DNA of 64,000 nt from a virus. The translations under genes were made by a program, and so were the position numbers. The first letter of the stretch is position 1. Each line of letters begins with the position of its first letter. This document shows positions 8,638 through 16,690 of this stretch, piece after piece. The stretch covers positions 57,821-121,820 of the IMG/VR virus record IMGVR_UViG_3300028837_000933. One strand, 5' to 3'. The notes under the pieces are model-generated. The model saw nothing but the letters and a program-made list of their open reading frames with translations. It ran no database searches and was not told the origin of the DNA.

Positions 8638-8897
8638 CAGCCTTGGTTCTCTGCGCTTCCTATAGGAACGGCAGGGGGATTGTACTCGAACGGCGCGTGC
8701 CCGCCCAACCAGCATAGGTTGAGCAGCCACGGATGGCCGTTCACGAAAACAGCAGCGGGGCTGGCCATCTCCCCCCGCGGTTTGGGAACAGACTGACGAC
8801 CAGCCCCTTTGATTGGGGTATCCTCGGTTTGGGGCGGGTAGCCACAAATCGCGTCCTGCACGATAGTCCCCTCTCCATCCTTCCAGGATGGCAACAC
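8637..8897 (-). CDS. Hypothetical protein (uncertain)
   Basis: 86 residues from a GTG start at 8897, with a weak ribosome site. The stop overlaps the ATG of the next gene (TGATG). The sequence is low in charge and rich in Pro/Gly (NGHPWLL, HAPFEYNPP) and matches no family I know. It lies just downstream of a good minus-strand promoter, which favours it being real. Confidence 0.4.
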   Translation of the reverse strand: MLPSWKDGEGTIVQDAICGYPPQTEDTPIKGAGRQSVPKPRGEMASPAAVFVNGHPWLLNLCWLGGHAPFEYNPPAVPIGSAENQG

Positions 8898-8939
8898 GGT
8901 GCTCTGCTACAACGTGACTCTAGTGGCTCCCGCGTGAAC

Positions 8940-8968
8940 AGTATACCACATCTCGTATAGGGAGTCAA
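8940..8968 (-). promoter_or_regulatory. Sigma-70-type promoter for capsid operon
   Basis: On the minus strand, TTGACT (8963-8968) and TATACT (8940-8945) are separated by 17 nt. Transcription would run into the 8897, 8637 and protease-capsid genes. Confidence 0.65.
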
Positions 8969-8998
8969 GTCACGGTATACCGAAACTTATACTGCCAT

Positions 8999-9021
8999 GG
9001 TTGAAAACTCCATTTTCAACC
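8999..9021 (-). terminator. Hairpin after accessory virion genes
   Basis: GGTTGAAAA (8999-9007) and TTTTCAACC (9013-9021) form a perfect 9-bp stem with a 5-nt loop, between the stop of the 9030 gene and the capsid-operon promoter. It lacks a long U-tract beyond the stem. Confidence 0.45.
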
Positions 9022-9029
9022 AAATCGGT

Positions 9030-9452
9030 TCAGTACTCCAGCTGATTCTCTACGGACCGCAAGCGTGCTTGCAAATCGGCCACCTGTTGTTCCAGTGCCT
9101 TGCAGCGCAAGGCCAGCTGCTCAGGCGTCTCTTCGGGCGTGACTGGCCACTCGGCGGGCACCGTCCATTTCCACTCGCTGCCATCATCGCACCAGACCGT
9201 TTCGCCGCACTCGCAGTAGTCGCCCGGCATCGCCCGCTGGAAGTAGTGGATGCCATTCTGGCACATGGGCGTGCAATTCATGCCGGTCGAATCCCCTGTG
9301 TTGAAATCGGTGCGCTCGCGGTATTCTGGCCCGTCAAAGACATACTGGACGTGCTCATCGGCCGTCACGACTGGCTGCCAGGGCCAGGATGGCCACCTTC
9401 TAGGATCTTTCACGAGCTTATCAGCCCAATCATCCGACCACGTTACGCTCAT
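9030..9452 (-). CDS. Hypothetical Cys-containing protein with C-terminal coiled coil
   Basis: 140 residues from ATG 9452, chosen because it overlaps the stop of the upstream gene (ATGA coupling); a longer frame reaches 9530. The middle has a cluster of cysteines (MNCTPMCQNG, YCECGE) that may bind metal, and the last 40 residues form a heptad-like coil (LALRCKALEQQVADLQARL). It lies between terminase and capsid operons. Function unknown. Confidence 0.6.
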   Translation of the reverse strand: MSVTWSDDWADKLVKDPRRWPSWPWQPVVTADEHVQYVFDGPEYRERTDFNTGDSTGMNCTPMCQNGIHYFQRAMPGDYCECGETVWCDDGSEWKWTVPAEWPVTPEETPEQLALRCKALEQQVADLQARLRSVENQLEY

Positions 9453-9844
9453 CGCCTTCGGGTCCAACCCCCTCGTAGATACAGCGCGACTGTCCCAACT
9501 GAACACGAACGCGGCAAGCACTGCACCCAAATGTACGGTGTGACGTAGATCCCGGTTAGCTGGCCAGTGTACCAGAACGTTTTCGACCTCTTACCCAAGA
9601 ACAGCCATATCGGTAGGCCGTGAATCCAATACTTTCGATACTTGCGGTAGGTGACGCGGACTCTAGGCCCCAGCAGCGGACGAACCGTAATCTTGACCTT
9701 CTCCGCACCACGGCGCACGACCGCGACTTGTCCTCTGCGGATGGTGCCGGCGCGATTCCACCCCGGTTTGTACGCGGCCACGTCTGCGGGGACCGTGGCC
9801 GCCAGCAAAACGAGCAACGCCAGTACAGCAATGACTTTCTTCAT
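9449..9844 (-). CDS. Exported hypothetical protein with signal peptide
   Basis: 131 residues. The N-terminus MKKVIAVLALLVLLAATVPA is a textbook Sec signal peptide with cleavage expected near ADVAA (residues 20-25). The mature part is basic and aromatic (YRKYRKYWIHG). Export suggests a role at the cell envelope, perhaps in lysis or superinfection exclusion. It is translationally coupled to the downstream 9030-9452 gene. Confidence 0.65.
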   Translation of the reverse strand: MKKVIAVLALLVLLAATVPADVAAYKPGWNRAGTIRRGQVAVVRRGAEKVKITVRPLLGPRVRVTYRKYRKYWIHGLPIWLFLGKRSKTFWYTGQLTGIYVTPYIWVQCLPRSCSVGTVALYLRGGWTRRR

Positions 9845-9847
9845 CGT

Positions 9848-10267
9848 TCACTCTCCTGCGAAGGCTGCCCTAGACAACTTGGCCGCACTCACCCGCGCCT
9901 GTTCCGCTCCCATCGACGCGCGTTGTGCCAGCCTAGTGAGATCCGCGGCTTGCTCCTCCCACGCTTCTGCGAGCTGCATCAAGATGTGCGCGGCGTCTGC
10001 GGCCTCGCTCACTACGCCCCACTCGACTTCGCCGCAAATGCACTTCTGTCCTCGGAATGGCTCGCTCACCGCCCACAGGTGCAAGTTCTGCTCCTTACGG
10101 CAGAGCATCTGGCCTTCTTGGTTCTCTTCCCACCGGACGGTATCATCAGTACTCCCATACTCTCCAGGTTCGAGCGGCGGCGGCCAGCCCAGTTCCACCT
10201 CAAAGGCTTGTGCGGCCTCGTGGAAAGACATGGTCATCGTGTCTGTTTCCTGACCCTCGTCCTGCAT
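9848..10267 (-). CDS. Hypothetical protein next to terminase
   Basis: 139 residues, acidic N-terminal half, a CICGE motif near residue 78 and an Ala-rich helical C-terminus (ARVSAAKLSRAAFAG). A GGGAGG site sits just upstream of ATG 10267. Short spacing to terminase and to the exported protein puts it in the same operon. No recognised domain. Confidence 0.6.
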   Translation of the reverse strand: MQDEGQETDTMTMSFHEAAQAFEVELGWPPPLEPGEYGSTDDTVRWEENQEGQMLCRKEQNLHLWAVSEPFRGQKCICGEVEWGVVSEAADAAHILMQLAEAWEEQAADLTRLAQRASMGAEQARVSAAKLSRAAFAGE

Positions 10268-10276
10268 TGTACCTCC

Positions 10277-12112
10277 CTATCGCATCATGGCTTCCATTTG
10301 CCAACGGGGTACAGCCTGGCTGCTGATCCGAGCCACTCGCGGGGCCTCTTCGGCGGCTCTCTGATAGCCTTCGGCATGGGCGTAGTGGTCGGCGGCGGTG
10401 CCCACGTAGACGGCCAGTTGGGTGTGTTGGCGCTCCTCAACGACCCGCACCATGTGGCAAATCTGGTCATAGTAGCCCGGCACATCGCGCATGTGGGCCG
10501 GCAGCGTGTGGCTCTTGGTATAGAAGCCCTCATACATGCGGTCAAGCCCGCGGGTGCGATCTATGTTGATCTCGCCCTGCTCGGGCCGCCACAGGTACAT
10601 ATCCGGGCGCCGACTGGACGCCGGGCTGCTGCTGTAGTAGGCCAGCCACACAAGCCCCGGTTCAAACTTGGCTTGAAGCTCTCTGGCCTTCTTGGTCTCG
10701 GGCATGGCGTCCACGACCACGCGCTTACAGTTCCAGCGTATGATCTCCGCTGCTATGGCCTCGAAGCTGTCCACAACGCCGGCCATCCGGAGCGGTTTTT
10801 CTCCGGTGAGGTAGTCCTTGGGGCCGCGCACCACGAAATGGAGCACGTTCCCCACGTCAACGCCCATGGTGGTCTCTTCGGTCGGCATCACACCAAAGGC
10901 GTAATCGCGGCGCAATAGATCCAGGAGTTGATTCGTCATCCTACCGCCTCTCGGCTGGTAGGGAAGGCCCAAGTCCTGATTGACACACTCTTTGCGTTGG
11001 GTCTCGTTGATGACCCGCAAGCGCTCGATGATCTCGAGAGGGTCCTGGCGGGCACTGTACAGTTTGGTGAGGTGGTAGCCGTGGCGCTTGATGTGGGGAA
11101 ACTCAGCTATCCACTCGCCCGGCCCCAGCCTGTCCATCACACCATCACACTTCTGACAATGGGCAACGGCCTTGTCCTCGTCCATCCCATTCCAGATAAT
11201 CGGGCGCTCGAGCGCATCGTACTCGACAACGAAGTGGTCCAGTGTGAGGTACTGGCGTTTGCCACAGTGGTCACAGCGGATAAACCAGTACATCTGATTG
11301 GTGAGCACCCATAGTTGCTCGATCCCCATGCCGGGGTACGTGGGCGTGCTCACGGCTCGCATCTCGCCCAGCGAGTCGGCCCCCAGCCGTTTCTCGGCAA
11401 TGGGGATGGCCCGCTGGTCCATCTCATCAACCTCGTCCAAGAGCACGACGTCGGCGTCCACCGACTTCAATTGCGGAGCCCCGCCATCCTTTTTCACGCG
11501 GGCACCGCGCAAGTACCAGAAACGGTCTCCCACCCTTTTCAGGGTAACGCGGTCTGCTGCTTTTCGACGCGCGGCCTCGGAAGATGTCTGATCTCCTCCG
11601 GAGACGATCAGCCGCTGAAGGTAGGGTGAAGCCTCGATAGCCGGACCGATGCGGGCAACGCTGAAATCCGAAACGTGGGTGTCGGTGGGGAACACGTACA
11701 GGACGGTCGCTTTCCGGACATCGCACGCGTGCATGGCATAGCTGATGAGAAGCTCGCTGGCTCCCATCTGGGCGGCTTTGCGCACAGTCATGTGTTCGGA
11801 CGTGTCGCCGTACAGGGCCACCAGATAGGGGTGTTTCACAAAGTCCAGCGGGCGGTCCGGGATGAGGAACTGGCGATGGCGCATGGTCCAGGCAAGCAGC
11901 CCCAGCGGCGCCTCGTCTATCGCCTCTCCCGCCCTGGTGCTGATCTGCCCTTGCCGTCTCTGCAATTGCTGGGCCAGCGCGGCAGCCAGCCGAATCTTAT
12001 CGAGTCGGTTTGCAGCGCCCTCGCCTGGCGTTGGATGCCCCGTGCCGAGCAGTTCTTCGAGCCCTGACCCGGCCGCAGGCGCGGCTCCCAGTAGTTCGCG
12101 AATCTCGCTCAT
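10277..12112 (-). CDS. terL: Terminase large subunit, GpA type
   Basis: 611 residues, the DNA-packaging motor and end-cutting nuclease of the phage. N-terminal ATPase: variant Walker A RKAAQMGASE (residues ~111-120), Walker B VVLLDEVDEMD (~222-232). A zinc-finger pair (CDHCG and CQKC) lies in the middle as in lambda gpA relatives. The C-terminal nuclease begins near GVDVGN with acidic residues following (VVDAMPE). Its ATG overlaps the stop of the putative small subunit by 4 nt, which indicates coupled synthesis of the two subunits. Confidence 0.88.
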   Translation of the reverse strand: MSEIRELLGAAPAAGSGLEELLGTGHPTPGEGAANRLDKIRLAAALAQQLQRRQGQISTRAGEAIDEAPLGLLAWTMRHRQFLIPDRPLDFVKHPYLVALYGDTSEHMTVRKAAQMGASELLISYAMHACDVRKATVLYVFPTDTHVSDFSVARIGPAIEASPYLQRLIVSGGDQTSSEAARRKAADRVTLKRVGDRFWYLRGARVKKDGGAPQLKSVDADVVLLDEVDEMDQRAIPIAEKRLGADSLGEMRAVSTPTYPGMGIEQLWVLTNQMYWFIRCDHCGKRQYLTLDHFVVEYDALERPIIWNGMDEDKAVAHCQKCDGVMDRLGPGEWIAEFPHIKRHGYHLTKLYSARQDPLEIIERLRVINETQRKECVNQDLGLPYQPRGGRMTNQLLDLLRRDYAFGVMPTEETTMGVDVGNVLHFVVRGPKDYLTGEKPLRMAGVVDSFEAIAAEIIRWNCKRVVVDAMPETKKARELQAKFEPGLVWLAYYSSSPASSRRPDMYLWRPEQGEINIDRTRGLDRMYEGFYTKSHTLPAHMRDVPGYYDQICHMVRVVEERQHTQLAVYVGTAADHYAHAEGYQRAAEEAPRVARISSQAVPRWQMEAMMR

Positions 12113-13095
12113 TCGGCGGCCTCGGCTGTCTCCACGGCGCTGACTTCCCCTTCCACTACATCGCTGTCCCGGAGATCCGTCCCCTGGTTTGAGCCATTGT
12201 TCCCGGCCATGAGCTGTGCTACGCCTTGGGCGGGATCTACGGCCACCATAAGGTTTCCAATCAGTTGATCAAGCTCGCCCTCGCTCATCTTGGCGTACTG
12301 GGCAGCGGGATCGTTGACGTTGACCTGCTGCTGGGCCAAGATATTGACGTGGGCGCCTCTCAGCTGGATACCCAAGAGGGCAAGGATCTGTTCCTCGGCC
12401 TCCATGACGACCCGTAGGGCCTGCATGTTTTTCGGAGTGGATTTATCGAAAGCCAGCCAGCCCGCTTGCTGTACCGCCCGGAACTGGGCCACTGACGCGG
12501 CCTTGGCCCGATCTATGGTCGGACGCGCCAAGTCCTGCCACAGCACGAAGACGCGGGCGATGTCGCGTTTGGCGGTTCTCAGCCCACAGTGAATGGCCTG
12601 GGCGATCTGGTGCGGTTTCGCCCCTCTCACGATCAAGGCACTGACCAGTTCCAGACGCGCCAGGATGACCGGATCTTTCTTCCAGTAGCGACTTTGTATG
12701 CCCTTCTGCGGTCTCTGAACCAGCCGGCCTTCGGCCTCGGTGAACTGGCGCACGCGGGACAGTACCTCGCCCACGCCGTCCTCGGCTTGCTGGCCACCGA
12801 CATCGGCCCACTCTAGGTTCTGGCTTTGCTGTTTCTTTGTCTGCTCAGGGGGATACGCGTCGATCGCAGCCGGCTCCGGGACGTACTCGTTCAGTTCAGC
12901 GAGCACGTCCTCGGGCTTGAGGTGTTCCACGCCTTCCATCATCTCGCCGTCCTCTTCGTCGATGTCTTCATCGGCAAGTTCGGCAAGTTCGGAAGGTGTA
13001 GCGCCCCAGAGGTTCACTTCCTCGCGCATCCGTTCCAGGGCGTTCCAGGGCTGTTCAACGGTATCTATGGCAGCGATCTCTTCGTCGGTTTTCAT
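12109..13095 (-). CDS. Putative terminase small subunit
   Basis: 328 residues. A highly acidic N-terminal third (residues 1-90), then an HTH-like segment (about 140-175, ALIVRGAKPHQIAQAIHCGL then RTAKRDIARVF), then an Ala/Gln-rich helical part. Position immediately upstream of and overlapping the large terminase and the DNA-binding motif support a small-subunit role. It is longer than typical small subunits, so assignment rests on context. Confidence 0.55.
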   Translation of the reverse strand: MKTDEEIAAIDTVEQPWNALERMREEVNLWGATPSELAELADEDIDEEDGEMMEGVEHLKPEDVLAELNEYVPEPAAIDAYPPEQTKKQQSQNLEWADVGGQQAEDGVGEVLSRVRQFTEAEGRLVQRPQKGIQSRYWKKDPVILARLELVSALIVRGAKPHQIAQAIHCGLRTAKRDIARVFVLWQDLARPTIDRAKAASVAQFRAVQQAGWLAFDKSTPKNMQALRVVMEAEEQILALLGIQLRGAHVNILAQQQVNVNDPAAQYAKMSEGELDQLIGNLMVAVDPAQGVAQLMAGNNGSNQGTDLRDSDVVEGEVSAVETAEAAE

Positions 13096-13128
13096 GTAGT
13101 AGGTTCGCTTTCCGGCTCCCTCAAGCGA

Positions 13129-14112
13129 CTAGGTGGGTAGCGCAAGCGGCTCCCTCATCGGCTCATCCACGTCATGTTCTTCAAGCTCGCCCTTCTCCAG
13201 CCGGATCTGGGCTAGGCGCTCCATGGCCAGTCTGGCCATCTCAACCACGGCGGTCGGGATCGAAAAAATCTCACACTCATCCCGGACGGTTTGCAGGGCC
13301 TTCCGCCAGGAATCGTAAAAGTCACGGTTCGCCATGTACATGCGATCCACATCGACACTCGGTACAATGGCCTCGGCGGCGGCCACGAAATCATCGTGCT
13401 GGGATGAAAGGAACATCAGCAGCACAACGCGGGAATTGCCAAGAAGGTTCACGTCTGGCGGATTGAACTTGACCGGGTCCGGTATCAGATCGATGATGCG
13501 CGGGTCAACGTAGGCCGCAAACTGCTCGGCCACATCGGTGATCGCCCCGAACACCCTGGCCACCAGTTCGGGATCATCCGAGCCGGCGATAGTGTTGTGG
13601 CTCAGCTGCTTGGAGTACATGGCGCTCTTGCTCAAGTCCTCGTAGAGCAGCACAAGCACCACCTTCACGCCAGCCGCCCGGCCTGCGCGGACGCGGTGGT
13701 TCCCGCTGACTATCTCGATCCCCTTATCCGTCCGTACGCACAACGGCACCGACTCCAGACCACCCACGGTGGAGATATTGTCGACCAGCTGGTCGAACGT
13801 TTTCTTGGTCATGGAGCGCGGGTTCACATCCTGTTCGATCAACTCGCTGATGTTCGCCACGAACAGACTCAAATGCTCAGGGAGCACCATCTTGCTCAAT
13901 TCCTTGAGCATGGAGTTGATCTGTTCGCGGTCGCCGTGAAGCATCTCGGGGTTGATCACCCCCCGCATGATCGACTCGAAGCCGTCTACATCCTCGGGGC
14001 TTACGCCGGCTGCGTCTGTGGCTTGCGCTTCTTGCGGCCCCTGCGCTTCCTCCCGCGCCTCGACTTCTTCGGTGTCTCCTGCTTCGGCCTCTGCTTGAAC
14101 TTCTGATACCAT
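13129..14112 (-). CDS. ParB/sulfiredoxin-fold protein
   Basis: 327 residues. Residues ~105-165 form a ParB-N/Srx-like domain: SVPLCVRTDKGIEIVSGNHR then VRAGRAAGVKVV, with the GNHR-RA motif that replaces GERR-RA in many phage members. The first 45 residues are Glu/Ala-rich. ATG 14112 has a strong GGGAGGAG site; because of this start the gene overlaps the previous one by 112 bp in another frame. Phage ParB-like proteins of this kind act as nucleases or as nucleotide-binding partners of DNA-modifying enzymes; here the neighbours favour the latter, by inference. Confidence 0.7.
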   Translation of the reverse strand: MVSEVQAEAEAGDTEEVEAREEAQGPQEAQATDAAGVSPEDVDGFESIMRGVINPEMLHGDREQINSMLKELSKMVLPEHLSLFVANISELIEQDVNPRSMTKKTFDQLVDNISTVGGLESVPLCVRTDKGIEIVSGNHRVRAGRAAGVKVVLVLLYEDLSKSAMYSKQLSHNTIAGSDDPELVARVFGAITDVAEQFAAYVDPRIIDLIPDPVKFNPPDVNLLGNSRVVLLMFLSSQHDDFVAAAEAIVPSVDVDRMYMANRDFYDSWRKALQTVRDECEIFSIPTAVVEMARLAMERLAQIRLEKGELEEHDVDEPMREPLALPT

Positions 14113-14864
14113 AGGGCTAGGGTCTCCTCCCTCGTACGGTCTGCAACGTGCGCCTCGTAGACCAGCTTGTACTCCCCATCTGATTGTCGCTCGCGGCTCC
14201 GCATTGTCATGCCTGTCCCTCGAGCGGTCTTATTCTCTGGGTGTGGGGTGAGCATGGTACTCTGGATCATCTCCGGCACACCCCGGATCTGGAACCAACC
14301 CAACGCGCCGAACACGTCCTCCCAGAACCAGGCGCTACACATGCTCATCAGGGTCAGTTTGTGCAGGCGCGGCTCCAACTCCTGCGGCGCCGTGAACGCA
14401 AACACAATCTTGGCCGGCAGTTCGCTCGTGGGCGTGCCGGCGAGAACACCACTCCCGGTGCGGTAACTCTGCATGTGCGCTCCCACGATACCCAGCAAAT
14501 GCCCATCCAGGAGCACCGCGCAGTAGTTTTCCGCCCCACCTCCAGGCAACCGATGAACGAACAGATCCCGGTAGTAGTCACCCTCCTGTTGGGAGATCAT
14601 CTTCGCCCGGAGTTCCATCCCCTCCTTCACAGGAGCGTGAAAGAGGGGAAAGCTCGATCTCCCTTCATGCAGCTTGGTGCGCACCATGACGTGCGGGAGT
14701 AGTGTCTTGTTGGACACGATCCAGTTGAGCGATGTCAGCCGCGTGTTTCCGGGCCTGTCAGCGAACACCGACCGCCAGGGCGGCCCCCACGTGGGGGAAG
14801 GGTCTTCTCCCTTGGAAGCGTAGTACATGAGCACAAGCGCCTCGGATGCGGCGAGATAGTCCAT
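14001..14864 (-). CDS. Acetyltransferase-like (GNAT/Mom-like) protein
   Basis: 287 residues. Central strand-turn-strand AVLLDGHLLGIVGAHMQSY (about 118-136) and a following KLTLMSMCSAWFWEDVFGAL helix resemble a GNAT fold. Lying between a methyltransferase-like and a ParB-like gene, it recalls Mom-type acyltransferases that modify adenine in phage DNA; that is an inference from weak similarity and context. The last 30 residues are Arg/Lys-rich and are encoded in DNA that also encodes the acidic head of the next gene in another frame. Confidence 0.5.
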   Translation of the reverse strand: MDYLAASEALVLMYYASKGEDPSPTWGPPWRSVFADRPGNTRLTSLNWIVSNKTLLPHVMVRTKLHEGRSSFPLFHAPVKEGMELRAKMISQQEGDYYRDLFVHRLPGGGAENYCAVLLDGHLLGIVGAHMQSYRTGSGVLAGTPTSELPAKIVFAFTAPQELEPRLHKLTLMSMCSAWFWEDVFGALGWFQIRGVPEMIQSTMLTPHPENKTARGTGMTMRSRERQSDGEYKLVYEAHVADRTREETLALWYQKFKQRPKQETPKKSRRGRKRRGRKKRKPQTQPA

Positions 14865-14873
14865 CAGCCCCTT

Positions 14874-15512
14874 CTAGTCACGCTCGACAAACTGGGCCAC
14901 CTCTGGTTCGTCCCAGTCAAAGATCGCCTCGATGCCCTCGAACATCTTGTCATAGCCGCCCGTGTACCTAGGCGGGTTGAGCAGGATAGCAGTGGAAGCG
15001 TCACTCCGCGGCTCGTCAATCACTTCCCACATATCCTGTGTCTCGTAGTTGATGCCGTCCAGCTGCGCCGCCATGGTCTTCAACTGCTCAATCAGTTGAG
15101 GGACGTAGCTTCCCACGTTTCTCAGCAATTCCTGCTGGTTCTGGATGTGCCACGCCTTCTTGGTCTTGCGCTCGTACTGGAGCACCCTCAATAGGAACAT
15201 GATCGCCGCCGTCTTACCCAACGGCCCCTCGTCCAGCCACGGTAGAACCACATCGGCGGCCTCGTGCTTCGGCTCTAATCGGTAATCTCTGCCCACTAAC
15301 GCATGACCCAAGGCGTGAGAGTAGACAGATATGTCCGATGCGTAGATGCTCTCCGGCGTAGCTCCGCCGGCGACCGCGCTCACCGCCAGGCTGAACGTGC
15401 CACAGCAAGGCAGAATCACCCGGTTGGGGCGATAGGCTTTGACCATCTGGCTGGTGTAGCCTCGCGTGCGCCCTCGCGGGATGCCTTTGAACAGTATGTC
15501 AGGATTGGACAT
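14874..15512 (-). CDS. Adenine DNA methyltransferase-like protein
   Basis: 212 residues. A probable SAM-binding motif (ILPCCGTFSLAVSAVAGG, residues ~33-50) is followed by an acidic strand end (YASDISVYSH) and by a motif IV-like NPPRY near residue 177 (AILLNPPRYTGGYDKMF). This order matches alpha/D12-type N6-adenine methyltransferases, but the NPPY tetrad is altered to NPPR, so activity is uncertain. It may protect phage DNA from restriction or start a larger base modification with its neighbours. Confidence 0.6.
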   Translation of the reverse strand: MSNPDILFKGIPRGRTRGYTSQMVKAYRPNRVILPCCGTFSLAVSAVAGGATPESIYASDISVYSHALGHALVGRDYRLEPKHEAADVVLPWLDEGPLGKTAAIMFLLRVLQYERKTKKAWHIQNQQELLRNVGSYVPQLIEQLKTMAAQLDGINYETQDMWEVIDEPRSDASTAILLNPPRYTGGYDKMFEGIEAIFDWDEPEVAQFVERD

Positions 15513-15517
15513 AGATG

Positions 15518-15628
15518 CTACCCATTATGCCAGGACTCCACCCACACACCTACCCAGAGCAGCACGGACAGCACGGCCCAGGCAAGGAAGCCACGCATCA
15601 AGAGCGCAACCGCGAGTTCTAATGTCAT
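15518..15628 (-). CDS. Small single-pass membrane protein
   Basis: 36 residues (MTLELAVALLMRGFLAWAV start), essentially one hydrophobic helix from residue 4 to 30 ending in WHNG. A clear GAGGAGG site precedes ATG 15628. First gene of the minus-strand block; it ends 5 bp before the methyltransferase-like gene. Could be a holin-like or regulatory peptide; nothing more can be said. Confidence 0.55.
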   Translation of the reverse strand: MTLELAVALLMRGFLAWAVLSVLLWVGVWVESWHNG

Positions 15629-15709
15629 TCGGCCTCCTCACGAAAGAAAGCCCCACAGCGGGGCCTCTGCTTGCCACCGTGCCCAGCCGCTACCCGGCGA
15701 ACACTCAGG

Positions 15710-15851
15710 ACCAGGGAGTAGGAGTCGAACCTACATCTTCCCCTTGAGAGGGGGCTGTCCTCGGCCTAGGGCCTTGCCATCGCTTAGTCGCCTCTTACGG
15801 CGAAACCTACAGCCACAGTCAAAGACTGGCGGGGCGTTAGACGATCCCTGG
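15710..15851 (-). tRNA. tRNA-Glu (CUC) interrupted in the D-loop
   Basis: Minus strand. Acceptor CCAGGGA (15851-15845) pairs with TCCCTGG (15717-15711), discriminator T, no encoded CCA. T-arm is GTAGG TTCGACT CCTAC; the anticodon loop CTCTCAA gives CUC (Glu). The D-stem halves GTCT and GGAC fit bacterial tRNA-Glu, but they are separated by about 80 nt instead of 8. Removing 70 nt (15768-15837) would leave a normal 72-nt tRNA. The extra segment has two hairpins (GTC-TTT-GAC and TCGCC/GGCGA). It is either spliced out or the tRNA is broken. Confidence 0.65.
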
Positions 15852-15931
15852 ACCACCAGTATACCGCATCCTTCCCGATTTGTCAACTTCTACACGGTTC
15901 CCTTGGCAATCGCAAAGGTATACACAGATGG

Positions 15932-15960
15932 TTGACGGATGGCACGATTTGTGATAAGAT
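15932..15960 (+). promoter_or_regulatory. Sigma-70-type promoter for HTH-repeat gene
   Basis: TTGACG (15932-15937), 17-nt spacer, TAAGAT (15955-15960), 18 bp before the 15978 start codon with its AAAGGAGG site. It is divergent from the tRNA and structural block. Confidence 0.6.
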
Positions 15961-15977
15961 GGCACAAAGGAGGCACG

Positions 15978-16436
15978 ATGTCACCAAGGGATAAGGTGTA
16001 CGGCGACCCCATCACGTACAATGGCAAGACGCATACGCTAGAAGAATGGGCCAAGCGGTTGAACACCACCTATTCCGTGCTCGCTCACCGCCTGCGTAGG
16101 GGCTGGTCTGTCAATCGCACGCTCTCCACCCCACCTGAAAAAGTCGTGAAGCGTATGCGATTCGATGGACGCAACATGACGTACCAGGAATGGGAGTACG
16201 AGACAGGCATCAAGCAACGTAGGCTCCGACGTCGACGGGCGGCAGGATGGACAGAGGAACAGACCGTCACAACCCGCGTCCGCAAATACGGCCGACAAAT
16301 CAACTACGCGGGCCAGAATAAGACACTCCGCGAGTGGGCAGAAACGCTCGGCATCAACTACAACACGCTCTACTACCGCCTGTACAGGCTCGGACTCCCG
16401 ATAGAAGAAGCGTTCACAGCACCCCTCAGACGCTAA
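15978..16436 (+). CDS. Triple HTH-repeat DNA-binding protein
   Basis: 152 residues made of three ~50-residue units. Each has Y-G/R-G-(K/R/Q)-(T/N/M)-(H/T/K)-T-L/Y-x-EW-A-x-x-(L/T), then an Arg-rich recognition-like helix and a W-(S/T)-x-(N/E) turn. The same unit ends the HNH-like protein at 50,336 and forms the stub at 51,207. Such modules are common as DNA-binding tails of homing endonucleases and phage regulators. Alone and in triplicate it may bind a repeated site; the 10-bp repeat field starts just downstream. Start ATG 15978 was preferred to an upstream ATG because of its ribosome site. Confidence 0.65.
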   Translation: MSPRDKVYGDPITYNGKTHTLEEWAKRLNTTYSVLAHRLRRGWSVNRTLSTPPEKVVKRMRFDGRNMTYQEWEYETGIKQRRLRRRRAAGWTEEQTVTTRVRKYGRQINYAGQNKTLREWAETLGINYNTLYYRLYRLGLPIEEAFTAPLRR

Positions 16437-16690
16437 CACACACACACCCACGGTTCCCATAGGAAGGGCAAAGGGCCAAGCACCCAACGCGCACAACGGG
16501 TTTTCGGGTCAACCGAAATCCGGGTCAAGCCGATTCTGGGTAGGGCCTCACCCCCAGGCACGCCCGCTGTGTCACCCACAGGGCGAAAACCCAAAAAATC
16601 GCTGCGCGGTCGGAGACGCAAAAAAGGCCGACGCCCCCTCTGAGTACGGCGGGCTTATGTAAAGAGGCAAACTCAAAAATCCAGTGCGTG
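16437..16690. other. Non-coding spacer before the 10-bp repeat field
   Basis: No gene seen. Contains CA-repeats, a copy of the GTTCCCATAGGAA palindrome (16452-16466) and A-rich blocks (AAAAAATCGC). Probably the end of the upstream unit and lead-in to the repeats. Confidence 0.5.
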
